Positions 1 through 9,326 of a stretch of 64,000 nucleotides of DNA are shown in pieces; position 1 is the first letter of the stretch; every line of letters starts with the position of its first letter. Location of the stretch: assembly GCF_900112985.1 (NCBI RefSeq), contig NZ_FONS01000002.1:248001-312000 (forward strand). Reading direction: 5' to 3'. This DNA is from Pedobacter antarcticus. GTDB lineage: Bacteria > Bacteroidota > Bacteroidia > Sphingobacteriales > Sphingobacteriaceae. A program made the translations under genes and the position numbers. A model generated the notes under the pieces. That model was not told the DNA's origin, made no database searches, and worked only from the letters and a program-made list of their open reading frames with translations.

Positions 1-49
1 CCAGGCATAGCAGAACGACGGATATTAGTTGAACCGATTTTTATTACGG

Positions 50-75
50 CGGGTGTCCTTCGGGCACCCGTTTTT
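50..75 (+). terminator. Rho-independent terminator of an upstream gene
   Basis: A 9-bp stem (CGGGTGTCC / GGGCACCCG, one G-U pair) with a TTC loop is followed directly by TTTTT. The T-run is on the plus strand, so it ends a plus-strand transcript that starts left of the window. No coding sequence is recognisable in bases 1-49. Confidence 0.8.
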
Positions 76-136
76 ATTTGGATGTTAAACTCATAAATGG
101 AGTTTAAGGTTGACACGATAAAACAATAGCTTATTC

Positions 137-177
137 GGGTCAACCTTGGGTCAACCCCGGTGTAAAATCGGGTCAAC
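137..177. repeat. Three GGGTCAAC direct repeats
   Basis: GGGTCAAC occurs at 137-144, 148-155 and 170-177, and the inverted core GTTGAC occurs at 109-114. This is the only structure I see in the gene-free stretch 76-235, just downstream of the uronate operon. Function unknown. Confidence 0.4.
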
Positions 178-235
178 TAACAACGAAACCCGACCAAGAC
201 ACAACCAACACCTTGATATGGGCAGATTAAAAGTT

Positions 236-898
236 TTACCTGCAGTTGCCAATCAGCTCCAGGAGCACTTTGGTTTGCTGTTCCAGTAAACTATAATTTT
301 TATTGGCGGTGATTTCTTTTGTGATCAGTTTACTTCCCATTCCTACCGCACAGACACCGGCCTGAAACCAGGAAGTGATGTTTTCCTGTGTGGTATCTAC
401 ACCGCCGGTAGGAATAAATAGCTGGCCTGGGAATAATTCTTTAATGGCAGACATAAAACCCGTACCCAGGACATTTGCAGGAAATAATTTAATGAGCATA
501 GCCTCATTTTGCTGTGCTAAATGGATTTCAGTAGGTGTCATACAGCCGGGAACCCATAGCAGGCCAGCAGCATTCACTACAGATGCAACCTCGGCGCTTA
601 CTATTGGTGAAACGATAAAATCTGCGCCTGCGTTAATAAACGCTTCGGCATCCTGCGGAGTTTTGATGGTGCCGATACCCAGATGCAAATCTGGCATTTC
701 ACGCTTTGCAAGGCCGGACAGGTAGCTGAAGTTTTTCAATGCCGCATGTCCGCGGTTTGTATATTCTACTATTCTTACCCCTGCATTGTACATTGCCTGA
801 AGTATTGCAGCTGACTCTTCCTGACTCTCCAGATAATATAGCGGCAATAAGCCCTGTTGTTTAAGCGTAGCTAAAATAGCTTCTTTATTTTTTTTCAT
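236..898 (-). CDS. eda: KDPG/KHG aldolase (2-dehydro-3-deoxy-6-phosphogluconate aldolase)
   Basis: Class I aldolase that splits 2-keto-3-deoxy-6-phosphogluconate into pyruvate and glyceraldehyde-3-phosphate, the last step of hexuronate breakdown. The 220-residue chain starts at MKKNKEAIL. Glu45 (VEYTNRG), the GIGT phosphate-site loop near residue 74 and the Schiff-base lysine Lys137 in KLFPA are all present. An open frame reaches back to 946, but this start gives the usual family length and places the start codon inside the end of kdgK (14-bp overlap), suggesting translational coupling. It is the last gene of the seven-gene minus-strand operon. No terminator is obvious downstream. Confidence 0.93.
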   Translation of the reverse strand: MKKNKEAILATLKQQGLLPLYYLESQEESAAILQAMYNAGVRIVEYTNRGHAALKNFSYLSGLAKREMPDLHLGIGTIKTPQDAEAFINAGADFIVSPIVSAEVASVVNAAGLLWVPGCMTPTEIHLAQQNEAMLIKLFPANVLGTGFMSAIKELFPGQLFIPTGGVDTTQENITSWFQAGVCAVGMGSKLITKEITANKNYSLLEQQTKVLLELIGNCR

Positions 899-1946
899 GA
901 GGAAGAATTGAATCGTAAATGTCGGCAGCCCTAGTGCTTGTTGCATCGCTGGCTATAAACAATTTGTTAAAGGCAGCTGCGGTTGCGAAGTCAAGGCTTT
1001 CCTGCGCTGGTTTTTGTTGATTGATGCTGTAGATCAGGCCTGCCATAAAGCAGTCACCGCTGCCTACCTTATCTACAATTTCTTCAGTCTGGTAAGTGGC
1101 CGAATGATAGGAACCATTTGCGGTATGCAGACTGGTAAAATATTTCACACCTTTCTCTCCCGCATCAAAGCGGAAGGTATTGGCGATTACTTTGCATTTC
1201 GGAAATTGCCTGCGGATTTCCCTTGAACTTAGTTCTGCTTGGCTAAGATATTCCGCCTTCGTCTTATCCTGAAAATCCAGAGGAATCGGAATATCTAACA
1301 TCCGTTCTGCTGCCCAGATATTACCCATAATCAGATCGCAGTATGCAGCAAGTCCAGGCATAATATCTGCCGGCTGTTTGCCATATTGCCAGAGTTTGGC
1401 CCTGTAATTAAGGTCAAGTGAAATGAAGATTCCATTTGCAGAAGCATATTTTAAAGCTTCCAGACAAACTTCGGCAGCAGATGCGCTCACTGCAGGACAA
1501 ATAGCACTGAAATGAAACCAGGAAACTCCTTTAAAGACCGCAGACCAGTCTATAGTGCCGGGCTGAAGCGTTGCAAACGATGAATTTGCACGGTCGTAGA
1601 TGACACCTGCATTTTTAACATCCGTTCCTTGTGGAAGATAGTAAATACCTACACGCTCACCCTGAGCCAGAATTTTATCGGTTCCAATTCCCTTGCCTGC
1701 AATTGAATTCTTCAATTGTTCGGCCAGGATATTATCGGGTAAAGCAGTAAAATAGGTCACAGGAATTTCCCATAGAGACAGAGCGGTCGCTACATTTAGC
1801 TCTGCACCTCCTAAAAAGCAGGGTAGCTGATGAGTATTCAGCCATGTTCCACCGGCATCCGGACTCATTCTGAGTAGGAGCTCTCCGAAACATAGGACCC
1901 CTTTTCCAGCAGGATCAAATTCAATCATATTTAAGATATTAACCAT
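885..1946 (-). CDS. kdgK: 2-keto-3-deoxygluconate kinase (PfkB family)
   Basis: Phosphorylates 2-keto-3-deoxygluconate with ATP to KDPG, the substrate of the next gene. The 353 residues are normal for the family. The PfkB N-terminal substrate motif (LGGAELNVATAL, near residue 46) and the C-terminal ATP/anion-hole motif VGSGDCF, with its catalytic Asp, are both seen. The start MVNILNM lies 2 bp after the uxaC stop; a second Met six codons on is also possible. Its 3' end overlaps the aldolase gene. The specific substrate is inferred from the operon, as PfkB kinases are hard to separate by sequence alone. Confidence 0.9.
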   Translation of the reverse strand: MVNILNMIEFDPAGKGVLCFGELLLRMSPDAGGTWLNTHQLPCFLGGAELNVATALSLWEIPVTYFTALPDNILAEQLKNSIAGKGIGTDKILAQGERVGIYYLPQGTDVKNAGVIYDRANSSFATLQPGTIDWSAVFKGVSWFHFSAICPAVSASAAEVCLEALKYASANGIFISLDLNYRAKLWQYGKQPADIMPGLAAYCDLIMGNIWAAERMLDIPIPLDFQDKTKAEYLSQAELSSREIRRQFPKCKVIANTFRFDAGEKGVKYFTSLHTANGSYHSATYQTEEIVDKVGSGDCFMAGLIYSINQQKPAQESLDFATAAAFNKLFIASDATSTRAADIYDSILPHEKK

Positions 1947-1948
1947 AT

Positions 1949-3370
1949 TTAAGACGACGGATTGCCTGCCCGGAAGTTAAAATAATTTTTAGCATTGTAA
2001 TAGCAAATATCCTGTACAATTTTACCGATCCAGGCGATGTCGTTCGGCAATTCACCGTTTTCCACATCGTCGCCAAAGAGATTGCATAAAATTCTTCTGA
2101 AATACTCATGACGCGGAAAGGAAAGGAAACTGCGGGAATCGGTTAGCATACCAACCAGTTTACTCAGCAAACCCATGTTCGATAAGACATTGAGCTGGTC
2201 AATCATACCGTCTTTCTGATCATTAAACCACCAGGCAGAACCAAATTGGACCTTGCCTGCTACAGAGCCATCATTAAAGTTTCCAATCATTGCAGCGATC
2301 ATCGCATTATCCGAGGGATTTAAATTATAGATAATCGTTTTGGCAAGACGGTTATCCAGATCCAGTTTACCCAGGAACCTGGATAATGCACTTGCCTGAC
2401 TGAAATCACCGATTGAATCCCAGCCTGTATCTGGACCGAGCTGACGCAATGCACGGAGATTGTTATTGCGTAGGGCACCTAAATGATATTGCTGCACCCA
2501 ACCCTTTTCGTGGTCCCAAAGGGCAAACTGGAAGAGCATAGCAGACTTGAACTTGAGTTTTTCTGAAGACGATAAACTTTGCTGGCTGCGAATCTTAATA
2601 AAAATATTGCTGATCTCGCTGTCTGTATAATCTTCAGCATAAATCTGCTCCAGACCATGATCCGAAACCGTACAGTCATTAGCTGCAAAATAATCATGAC
2701 GCGATTTAAGTGCTTTCAGATAGGTATCGTAGTCCGTTATGGAAATATTACTGACTGCTTCCAGTTTATCTATATAGGCATTCAGCGCCGTGAGGTCGTC
2801 TGCATTCATTGATTTATCTGGTCTGAATGCAGGAGCTACGCCAATTTTAAACCCTTCTTTTTTTAGTTGCTGATGGTATGCCAGATCATCCAGCGGATCA
2901 TCCGTTGTGCAAACCTGTTCCACATTCATTTTCAGCAGCAAGCTCTTTGCTGAAAATTCAGGGGACTGCAGCTTTTCAGTGCAGCTTTCATAAATATGTT
3001 TCGCTGTGTCCGGAGACAAGATTTCCTTACAGTCGAAGTATCTTTTTAACTCGAGATGAGTCCAGTGATATAAAGGGTTTCTCAGTGTATAGGGCACGGT
3101 CTCTGCCCATTTTTCGAATTTTTCGTAATCTGTTTTATTACCCGTGACATAAGCTTCGTCTACGCCGTTTGCACGCAGGGCACGCCATTTATAATGGTCG
3201 CCATATAACCAGATCTGGGTTAGATTGCCATAACGTGTGTCTTTCGCGATATCTTGCTGCGGCAGATGACAGTGGTAATCTATAATAGGCATGTGGCTGG
3301 CATATTCATGATATAACCTTTGCGCAGTTTTGGTCTTTAATAAAAAGTTATCATCTAAAAATTCTTTCAT
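1949..3370 (-). CDS. uxaC: Glucuronate isomerase
   Basis: Isomerises D-glucuronate to D-fructuronate (and galacturonate to tagaturonate) in the cytoplasm. The 473-residue protein belongs to the amidohydrolase-like UxaC family. The metal-binding HxH motif is His33/His35 in IIDYHCHLP, and the family-typical N-terminus (FLLKTKTAQRLYHEYA) and C-terminal region (LTDSRSFLSFPRHEYFRR) are clear. It sits between uxuA and kdgK, so fructuronate, mannonate and KDG enzymes are made together. Presence of UxuA and absence of an altronate branch point to glucuronate rather than galacturonate as the main substrate. Confidence 0.96.
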   Translation of the reverse strand: MKEFLDDNFLLKTKTAQRLYHEYASHMPIIDYHCHLPQQDIAKDTRYGNLTQIWLYGDHYKWRALRANGVDEAYVTGNKTDYEKFEKWAETVPYTLRNPLYHWTHLELKRYFDCKEILSPDTAKHIYESCTEKLQSPEFSAKSLLLKMNVEQVCTTDDPLDDLAYHQQLKKEGFKIGVAPAFRPDKSMNADDLTALNAYIDKLEAVSNISITDYDTYLKALKSRHDYFAANDCTVSDHGLEQIYAEDYTDSEISNIFIKIRSQQSLSSSEKLKFKSAMLFQFALWDHEKGWVQQYHLGALRNNNLRALRQLGPDTGWDSIGDFSQASALSRFLGKLDLDNRLAKTIIYNLNPSDNAMIAAMIGNFNDGSVAGKVQFGSAWWFNDQKDGMIDQLNVLSNMGLLSKLVGMLTDSRSFLSFPRHEYFRRILCNLFGDDVENGELPNDIAWIGKIVQDICYYNAKNYFNFRAGNPSS

Positions 3371-3405
3371 TTGATTTTTCTTGAGCTTTAATGAAATCCG
3401 TTGTC

Positions 3406-4593
3406 TTATGACTTGAGCTGACGGCTAATAGCCAGTTCCAGGCCTCGTAATTCTGCCAGACCTCTTAAGCGTCCGATAGCAGAATATCCCGGGTTTGTTT
3501 TCTTATGCAGGTCATCCAGCATTTTATGTCCATGGTCTGGTCTGAATGGCATGCGGGTATCAGTCCGGCCTGCTGCGATCCGGTCCTGCTGCTGTTCGAG
3601 TAAAGCTTTCATTACTGCATACATATCAACATCGCCATCCAGGTGATTAGCTTCATGAAAATTGCCTTGCTCATCTCTGCTGGTGCTTCTGAGGTGAATA
3701 AAATGTATTCTTTCACCCAGGCGTTTCACCATACCCGGCAAATCGTTGTCTTCCCTTACACCGAAAGAACCGGTGCAGAAAGTCAGACCATTGTTGGGCG
3801 AAGGAACAGCCTCGTAAATTGCCTGAATGTCTGCTTCCGTGCTTACTACGCGCGGTAGACCCAGGATAGGATAAGGTGGGTCATCCGGGTGAATGCAGAG
3901 CAGTACACCTGCCTGTTCGGCTGCTGGAACAACTTCCTTCAGGAATGAAATGAGATTATCACGCAGTATTTCCGGGCTAATTTTATCATAACCCTGCAAA
4001 ACGGTCAGGAATTCGGTTAAAGTATAACCTTCTTCGGATCCTGGCAGACCTGCAATTATGTTTTTGACCAGTAACTGCTGTTCGGCATCCGATTTACTTT
4101 TAATCCAGTCTTCTGCACTTTTTTTCTGCTGCGCTGTATAGCTGATTGCCGCGCCGGGTCTTTTCAGCAGGAACAATTCAAATGCAGCAAATGCAGCCGC
4201 CTCGAAACGTAAAGCTGTAGATCCATCTGGCATCAGATAATCCAGGTCTGTACGGGTCCAGTCCAGTACGGGCATGAAATTATAACAAACGATATTAATA
4301 CCACATGCCCCCAGGTTCAGCAAAGATGTTTTATAGTTTTCGATATACTGGCGGAAATTTCCGGTTCTTGTTTTAATGTCCTCATGTACCGGGACACTTT
4401 CAACGACCGACCAGTTTAAACCAGCAGTCTTAATCAGTTCCTGTCTTTGCAGAATTTCTTCCTTTGTCCAGATTTCTCCGTTTTTAAGATGATGCAGAGC
4501 AGTTACTATTCCTGTAGCACCTGCCTGTCTAACATCACTCAATGATACCGGGTCTTGTGGTCCATACCACCTCCAGGTTTGTTCCAAACTCAT
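3406..4593 (-). CDS. uxuA: D-mannonate dehydratase
   Basis: Dehydrates D-mannonate to 2-keto-3-deoxygluconate. The 395-residue protein has the TIM-barrel UxuA signature: [13 protein letters not shown] N-terminus (here [11 protein letters not shown]), the CIHPDDPP motif, [14 protein letters not shown], and the HLRSTSRDE region with metal-ligand Cys, His and Asp residues. It lies 35 bp upstream of uxaC and 11 bp downstream of the SDR gene. The intact motifs and length suggest a working enzyme. Confidence 0.96.
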   Translation of the reverse strand: MSLEQTWRWYGPQDPVSLSDVRQAGATGIVTALHHLKNGEIWTKEEILQRQELIKTAGLNWSVVESVPVHEDIKTRTGNFRQYIENYKTSLLNLGACGINIVCYNFMPVLDWTRTDLDYLMPDGSTALRFEAAAFAAFELFLLKRPGAAISYTAQQKKSAEDWIKSKSDAEQQLLVKNIIAGLPGSEEGYTLTEFLTVLQGYDKISPEILRDNLISFLKEVVPAAEQAGVLLCIHPDDPPYPILGLPRVVSTEADIQAIYEAVPSPNNGLTFCTGSFGVREDNDLPGMVKRLGERIHFIHLRSTSRDEQGNFHEANHLDGDVDMYAVMKALLEQQQDRIAAGRTDTRMPFRPDHGHKMLDDLHKKTNPGYSAIGRLRGLAELRGLELAISRQLKS

Positions 4594-4604
4594 ATTAATC
4601 TATT

Positions 4605-5417
4605 TTATACGCCGCCAAATGCAGCAAAACCACCATCAACATTAATTACCGTCCCCGTTACAAACTTAGAGGCATCACTTAAGAGCCAGATCAATGCACC
4701 TTCTAATTCGTCAGGTTGACCAAATCTTTTAAACGGCGTTTGTTTAATCACTAATTTACCTCTTTCTGTATAGCTTTGGTCAGGGAGCGTCAGCAATCTT
4801 CTGTTCTGTTCTGTGATAAAAAAGCCAGGTGCTATAGCATTCATACGCAGCTTATCACCATATCTGTTAGAGAGTTCTACGGCAAACCATTTGGTATAGG
4901 AATCCAGCGCTGCTTTCGCAATACTGTAGCCCATTACTTTCGTGATAGCCCTTTGCGAGGTCATGGATGAGATATTTACAATACTTCCACTTTTCGCTTT
5001 AGCAATTTCTTCTCCGAATACCTGGGTTGCTTGTACTGTACCTAATAAATTAAGATTCAGTACTTTACTGAAAGCCTCCAGATCCAGGCTAAACAAGTTG
5101 TCTTCGGGCTCTATAACTGCTCCGGCCATATTGCCTCCTGCTGCATTGACCAGCCCGTCTATATGACCGTATTTTTCCAGGATAACTTTTTTTGCTGATT
5201 CCAGGCTTTCCATGTCCATCACATCGGCCACAACGGCCATTGCATTCCCGCCCTCAGCGTTAATTTTTTCAGCTCTTTGATTCGCAATTTCGCTGTTTCT
5301 TCCAATGATTACAACTGTTCCGCCCATGGCGTGAATACAATTCACGAAGGATTCACCAAGAATTCCGGTTCCGCCAGTGACCACTATTACTTTATCTTTT
5401 AACGATCCGAAGTCCAT
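4605..5417 (-). CDS. SDR-family D-mannonate oxidoreductase (fructuronate reductase), probable
   Basis: Short-chain dehydrogenase of 270 residues with the nucleotide-binding TGGTGILG motif (residues 14-21), the NAAGG motif near 91-95, and the catalytic Ser150/Ser151, Tyr164 and Lys168 (YSIAK). In the pathway the missing step is fructuronate to mannonate, done in enterobacteria by the unrelated UxuB. Bacteroidota commonly place an SDR at this spot, and this gene fills the gap between uxaC and uxuA. The reaction is inferred from context; the fold and cofactor motif are seen directly. Confidence 0.85.
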   Translation of the reverse strand: MDFGSLKDKVIVVTGGTGILGESFVNCIHAMGGTVVIIGRNSEIANQRAEKINAEGGNAMAVVADVMDMESLESAKKVILEKYGHIDGLVNAAGGNMAGAVIEPEDNLFSLDLEAFSKVLNLNLLGTVQATQVFGEEIAKAKSGSIVNISSMTSQRAITKVMGYSIAKAALDSYTKWFAVELSNRYGDKLRMNAIAPGFFITEQNRRLLTLPDQSYTERGKLVIKQTPFKRFGQPDELEGALIWLLSDASKFVTGTVINVDGGFAAFGGV

Positions 5418-5427
5418 ATTTCGTTGA

Positions 5428-6720
5428 TTAAGGGTTTAAATTTTCAATTGGTTTCATATTTCTGGTGAGTAGCTGAATAATGGCCCAGGCTAAAAAGTAG
5501 GCGCAGCCGCTAATAATAAATAGAATGTTATAGCCCGCTGTGATATTGCCCAAACCTTTATAATAAGCTAAAAGCGTTCCTACAAAGATTGGAAAAAGTG
5601 TAGATGCAATAGAACCGGACATACCTCCGATTCCAACTACCGTGCTCACTGCATTTTTCGGGAACATATCCGATACAATGGTGAAGATATTTGCGCTCCA
5701 GGCCTGATGGGCTGCGGTAACCAGACTAATAATTCCTACCACGACCCAGATATCGTCCATCATACGGACCAGAAATATCGGCGTAACAACAATAGCGACG
5801 ATTAGAAGCGTTGTTTTACGGGCTTTTAGTACCGGCCAGCCGATTTTAATGAAGTAAGAAGACAAATATCCCCCTCCAATACTACCCAGGGTTGTTGCAG
5901 CGTAAACAACGGCAAGCTGCAAACTCGGTTTGGTTAGATCCAGGGCGAAGGTATCTGCAAAATAAGAAGGAAGCCAGAACAAGAAGAACCACCAGATTGG
6001 GTCTGTGAGCACTTTTCCTACTATAAAAACCCATGTTTGTTTCAGGCGGAGTAATTGACCCCATTTTAGCTTGACCGGGTTTTCCTCTATTGCTTCATTG
6101 TCACTCAGGATATAATCCAGTTCGGGTTGTTTAAGGCGTTTTTGTTTTGTCGGGATTTCGTAGAATATCCACCAGAATATTAACCAGATAAACCCGATTG
6201 CCCCGGTGATCACAAAAGCTTCCTGCCAGCCGTATAAACCCAGAAGCCAGGGCACTATTATCGGGGCTATTACCGCTCCTATACTGGTTCCGGAATTGAA
6301 AATACCCGTGGCCAATGCCCGCTCTCTTTTAGGGAACCACTCGGCGACGGCCTTTACACCTGCAGGGAAATTACCTGATTCTGCCAGTCCTAAAAGACCT
6401 CTTACAAAACCAAAACCTACGGTGCCTTTTACAAAAGCATGCAGAATAGCGGCAATGCTCCATACGAGTACAGAAACTCCGTAGCCGATTTTTGAACCCA
6501 CTTTGTCGATAAAACTGCCGAAGAGCACATAACCCAGCGCATACATACCGGCAAAGACCATGACGATATAACCATAGTCGGCTTCGGTCCAGTGAAATTC
6601 TTTCTCCAGGGTTGGCTTGAGTAAACCAATTACCTGTCTGTCAATATAATTAATAGTTGTGGCAAAGAACAGTAAGGCGCAGACTACCCAACGATAATTT
6701 CCAGTTTTAACTTTTTCCAT
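5428..6720 (-). CDS. exuT: MFS hexuronate transporter, ExuT-like
   Basis: Twelve-helix major facilitator of 430 residues in the anion:cation symporter group. It opens with the group signature NYIDRQVIGLLKPTL, has the loop 2-3 motif FIDKVGSK near residue 70 and the RGLLGLAESGNFPAG segment typical of ExuT and GudP transporters. It should carry monomeric hexuronate across the inner membrane into the pathway encoded downstream. The gene starts 32 bp after the oxidoreductase stop and ends 10 bp before the SDR gene. Glucuronate is the likely substrate from context. Confidence 0.9.
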   Translation of the reverse strand: MEKVKTGNYRWVVCALLFFATTINYIDRQVIGLLKPTLEKEFHWTEADYGYIVMVFAGMYALGYVLFGSFIDKVGSKIGYGVSVLVWSIAAILHAFVKGTVGFGFVRGLLGLAESGNFPAGVKAVAEWFPKRERALATGIFNSGTSIGAVIAPIIVPWLLGLYGWQEAFVITGAIGFIWLIFWWIFYEIPTKQKRLKQPELDYILSDNEAIEENPVKLKWGQLLRLKQTWVFIVGKVLTDPIWWFFLFWLPSYFADTFALDLTKPSLQLAVVYAATTLGSIGGGYLSSYFIKIGWPVLKARKTTLLIVAIVVTPIFLVRMMDDIWVVVGIISLVTAAHQAWSANIFTIVSDMFPKNAVSTVVGIGGMSGSIASTLFPIFVGTLLAYYKGLGNITAGYNILFIISGCAYFLAWAIIQLLTRNMKPIENLNP

Positions 6721-6752
6721 GATATGTTGCTGTATTTAAGGATAAAAGATGA

Positions 6753-7934
6753 TTACAAAGCTGTAATTGTGACTTCTGCACCTTTACGTTCTGCAGATAC
6801 GTAACCTGCATAAATGGTAGCCATTACATCGGCGGCGAGACTGCTGTTACTTTCTATAGGCGTTCCATATACTGCAGACCGGTAGAAAGCATCCATCTCA
6901 TGCTGATAACCATTAAACCATCCTTCGTCTGGAGAGATTGAGGACCAGCCTTCTTTGGTTTCAGTTTTTTCTACAACATAAACATCCTTAAAATTAGTAC
7001 CATTCGGTGTATATGCCTGCATGGCATCATTTGGGGCAATATTGCAAATCGTCCTGTGATTATTGGTGTTTACTTCCAGCCGGTTTTTGACACCACCCAG
7101 TACAAGTTCGCTGGCAAACAGATTAGCAACAGTCCCGTCTTCAAAAACAATATGTACCATTGCCAGGTCTTCTATATCCTTATAAGTAGTTTGCAAATGA
7201 CCCTGGTCCTGATAACCCGGCATACGTGTTATTGCATGTGTACGTGAAGAAACTGTTTTCGGTCGGATTGGGTTTCCATTGCGGACCCTGCCTTCCACGT
7301 GTTTCAGATAAATAGCAGCAGTGATCGGATGACACCCTTTACCGACCATAGAGCCTCCGCCAGAGTATTTCCATTGTCCGTAGGCTAATGAATGAGACCC
7401 CGAATGAGACTGCTCACCCAGCATCCAAAGGATTTGCGCACCTGTTTTTTCGAGTAGTTCTCTTTCTTTTTGAATGGCGGGGGCATAAACCCAGTTCTCA
7501 GCATACATGATTTTGCCGCTGCTTGCTTTTTCCGCATCGAGCATTCTCTTCAGGCTTTCTAAAGTATGGGAGAGACCGGTTTCCCTTGGAAACAGATCGC
7601 CGTTAAAATTTGCAGTGCCGTCACCAAAATAACCGGTAAAAGGTTTTTCTACGATAACATGCTTGTTTTTTGCCAGAATAGCTATAACGAGTGGCTCATG
7701 TGATACCGGGGGAGTACAGACGTGCAGGACATCGCAATCATCAATGAGCTCTTCGAGATTTGTATAGGCTTTGATTTCCCGTTTTTCTGCGAATTGTTGT
7801 AACTCTTCAGTGCCGGTAGAATAGGCACCGGCGACTTCAACCTGGGTACTAAACACCCGTTTAAGTGCGTCATAGTGGAATCGTGCGGCAAAACCGGACC
7901 CAATTATCCCGGCCTTAGTGATTCTTTTGTTCAT
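6753..7934 (-). CDS. Gfo/Idh/MocA-family oxidoreductase, cytosolic
   Basis: NAD(P)-dependent sugar oxidoreductase of 393 residues. An N-terminal Rossmann motif GIIGSGFAARFH is followed by the EKP motif (VIVEKPFTG, near residue 96) whose Lys is catalytic in the family, then the alpha/beta substrate domain. The ATG at 7934 was chosen; the open frame back to 7952 begins with TTG. There is no signal peptide. It is the first gene of the uronate operon, about 65-70 nt below the predicted transcription start, so it is probably used with the imported sugar acid or its glycoside. Substrate unknown. Confidence 0.87.
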   Translation of the reverse strand: MNKRITKAGIIGSGFAARFHYDALKRVFSTQVEVAGAYSTGTEELQQFAEKREIKAYTNLEELIDDCDVLHVCTPPVSHEPLVIAILAKNKHVIVEKPFTGYFGDGTANFNGDLFPRETGLSHTLESLKRMLDAEKASSGKIMYAENWVYAPAIQKERELLEKTGAQILWMLGEQSHSGSHSLAYGQWKYSGGGSMVGKGCHPITAAIYLKHVEGRVRNGNPIRPKTVSSRTHAITRMPGYQDQGHLQTTYKDIEDLAMVHIVFEDGTVANLFASELVLGGVKNRLEVNTNNHRTICNIAPNDAMQAYTPNGTNFKDVYVVEKTETKEGWSSISPDEGWFNGYQHEMDAFYRSAVYGTPIESNSSLAADVMATIYAGYVSAERKGAEVTITAL

Positions 7935-7996
7935 AGCTTTATATTTGGTCAATATGGATGCGGGTCTTTTGCAGATTCCAGGTATTCATAAGATAC

Positions 7997-8010
7997 TGCA
8001 AACGATTGCA
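7997..8010. promoter_or_regulatory. LacI-type operator of the uronate operon
   Basis: TGCAAACGATTGCA, a near-palindrome. Read on the minus strand it is TGCAATCGTTTGCA, identical to the site at 9327-9340 in front of susC. It lies just downstream of the -7 element at 8015-8022, where a bound repressor would block transcription start. Confidence 0.8.
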
Positions 8011-8014
8011 TACG

Positions 8015-8045
8015 CATAATTATGTAAAATAATTAGCATATCAAA
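8015..8045 (-). promoter_or_regulatory. Promoter of the uronate operon
   Basis: Minus strand: TTTG at 8045-8042, a 19-bp spacer, and TAATTATG at 8022-8015. This matches the Bacteroidota primary-sigma consensus TTTG-N19-TAnnTTTG with one mismatch. The same -7 sequence and spacing occur in front of susC. Confidence 0.75.
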
Positions 8046-8072
8046 AAGAATCGGGAACAAAATTTCGTTTCT

Positions 8073-9107
8073 TTATGAAGATAGCTCCGAAAACGTTGAT
8101 GTTCTTTTAATCAGTTCAACCGGTGTAGTGAGCGAAAGAAAACTGCGTTGATTGTCTTGATTATGAATAAGATCCATAATCAATTTAGCGACGCCTTCGC
8201 CCATCAGATGCGGAAACTGTTCCACCGATGTAATCTCGGGTCTGGAAATTTCAGTACGGCTATCATTCGCGTAACCGGACACTTTAAGGTCTTTCGGAAC
8301 AGAAATCCCATTTACTCTGGCAAATTCCAGTACGGCCAGTGCTGCAGTATCATTACAGGCAAAAATTGCGTCAGGAACCTGTTCGTTTTTAAATAAGGTT
8401 TCGCAGCTCTGCAGGGTGTTTTCTTTGTTTAATTCGTGGAAAAAGACCAGGTTTTCATCATAAGGAATCTGAAATTCATTAAGAGCCTCTTTATAACCAT
8501 TCAGACGTTGCAGGTAGATACTACAGCTAAGTGGCCCGCTGATATGCGCGATCCGTTTGCATCCCTGTTCCACTAAATGCTTCGTTACCTGATAACCACC
8601 ACTAAATTCATCGCCGACAATTTTATGGCAGGCTTTGTCAATAGGCACCCGGTCATAAAATACAACCGGCACACCACCTACAGCACTTTTATCGAAGACA
8701 GAATAATCTTTAGTATAGAGCGTGGTAGAGACAATCAAACCTTCTACCTGTGTGGCCATCAATAATTTAACTAAGGTTTTCTCCAGCTCAGGCGATTCAT
8801 TTGATTGAAATATCATCAAATTATAACCATCTGTGTGCAGCTTATTCTGAATGGCGGTAATCACTGCAGCCTGGAAAGACATGGAGATGCGGGGAACGAT
8901 AAGGCCGATGGTTTTAGACCGGCTGCTTCTGAGCGCTGCAGCAAGTGCATTATACCTGTAACCCAGCTTTTCAGCTGCATTTTTTACTTTAAGTTTGGTT
9001 TCTTCACTAATATGGGGATGATCACTTAAGGCTCGGGATACAGAGGATACAGACATCCCTACTTCCAGGGCTATGTCTTTAATGGTGACTTGCTGTTGCT
9101 TTTTCAT
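8073..9107 (-). CDS. LacI-family transcriptional repressor
   Basis: The 344-residue regulator starts at MKKQQQVTIKDIA. A LacI helix-turn-helix (VTIKDIALEVGMSVSSVSRAL, then HPHISEETKLKV) fills residues 7-35, and the hinge (YNALAAALRSSRSKTIGLIVP) leads into a periplasmic-binding-protein-like effector domain. The longer frame to 9143 starts with TTG inside the promoter, so ATG 9107 is preferred. It stands between the uronate operon and the susC operon. Identical operator sequences before both operons and a variant before lacI suggest that it controls all three, with a uronate or pathway intermediate as likely inducer (inference). Confidence 0.94.
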   Translation of the reverse strand: MKKQQQVTIKDIALEVGMSVSSVSRALSDHPHISEETKLKVKNAAEKLGYRYNALAAALRSSRSKTIGLIVPRISMSFQAAVITAIQNKLHTDGYNLMIFQSNESPELEKTLVKLLMATQVEGLIVSTTLYTKDYSVFDKSAVGGVPVVFYDRVPIDKACHKIVGDEFSGGYQVTKHLVEQGCKRIAHISGPLSCSIYLQRLNGYKEALNEFQIPYDENLVFFHELNKENTLQSCETLFKNEQVPDAIFACNDTAALAVLEFARVNGISVPKDLKVSGYANDSRTEISRPEITSVEQFPHLMGEGVAKLIMDLIHNQDNQRSFLSLTTPVELIKRTSTFSELSS

Positions 9108-9112
9108 ATTTA

Positions 9113-9133
9113 TGCAATCGTTCTCAAAACGAT
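9113..9133. promoter_or_regulatory. Operator-like inverted repeat in front of lacI
   Basis: ATCGTT (9117-9122), 5 bp, AACGAT (9128-9133), with TGCA attached at 9113-9116. The half-site TGCAATCGTT is shared with the operators at 7997 and 9327. It lies between the lacI -7 element and start codon, a place suited to autorepression. Confidence 0.6.
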
Positions 9134-9140
9134 CATTATT

Positions 9141-9148
9141 CAAATATA
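9141..9148 (-). promoter_or_regulatory. -7 element of lacI
   Basis: Minus strand TATATTTG is a perfect TAnnTTTG match, 34 bp upstream of the lacI start codon. A TTTG lies 14 bp upstream rather than the ideal 19, so the -33 element is weak or uncertain. Confidence 0.5.
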
Positions 9149-9291
9149 AAAATAAAGTTACACAAATTGATCATGCTTCATAATGTACGCTGTAGATTGA
9201 TTTGGCTGAACTAATGTTTTTTATGTTAATCTAATATCAGTTACGTTAATAATTAGCTGATTACAGGACACATAAATAAGTGCTCAATAAT

Positions 9292-9322
9292 TTTGTTATT
9301 CTGAAATTTTTATATAATTATG
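9292..9322 (+). promoter_or_regulatory. Promoter of the susC operon
   Basis: TTTG at 9292-9295, exactly 19 bp, then TAATTATG at 9315-9322. The gene start is about 210 bp downstream, giving a long leader. The rest of the 9149-9539 gap shows no convincing gene. Confidence 0.75.
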
Positions 9323-9326
9323 TATA

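Noticed and set aside
1..49. tRNA, tmRNA or integrase end at the left edge
   Set aside because: No acceptor stem, CCA or recombinase coding could be recognised.
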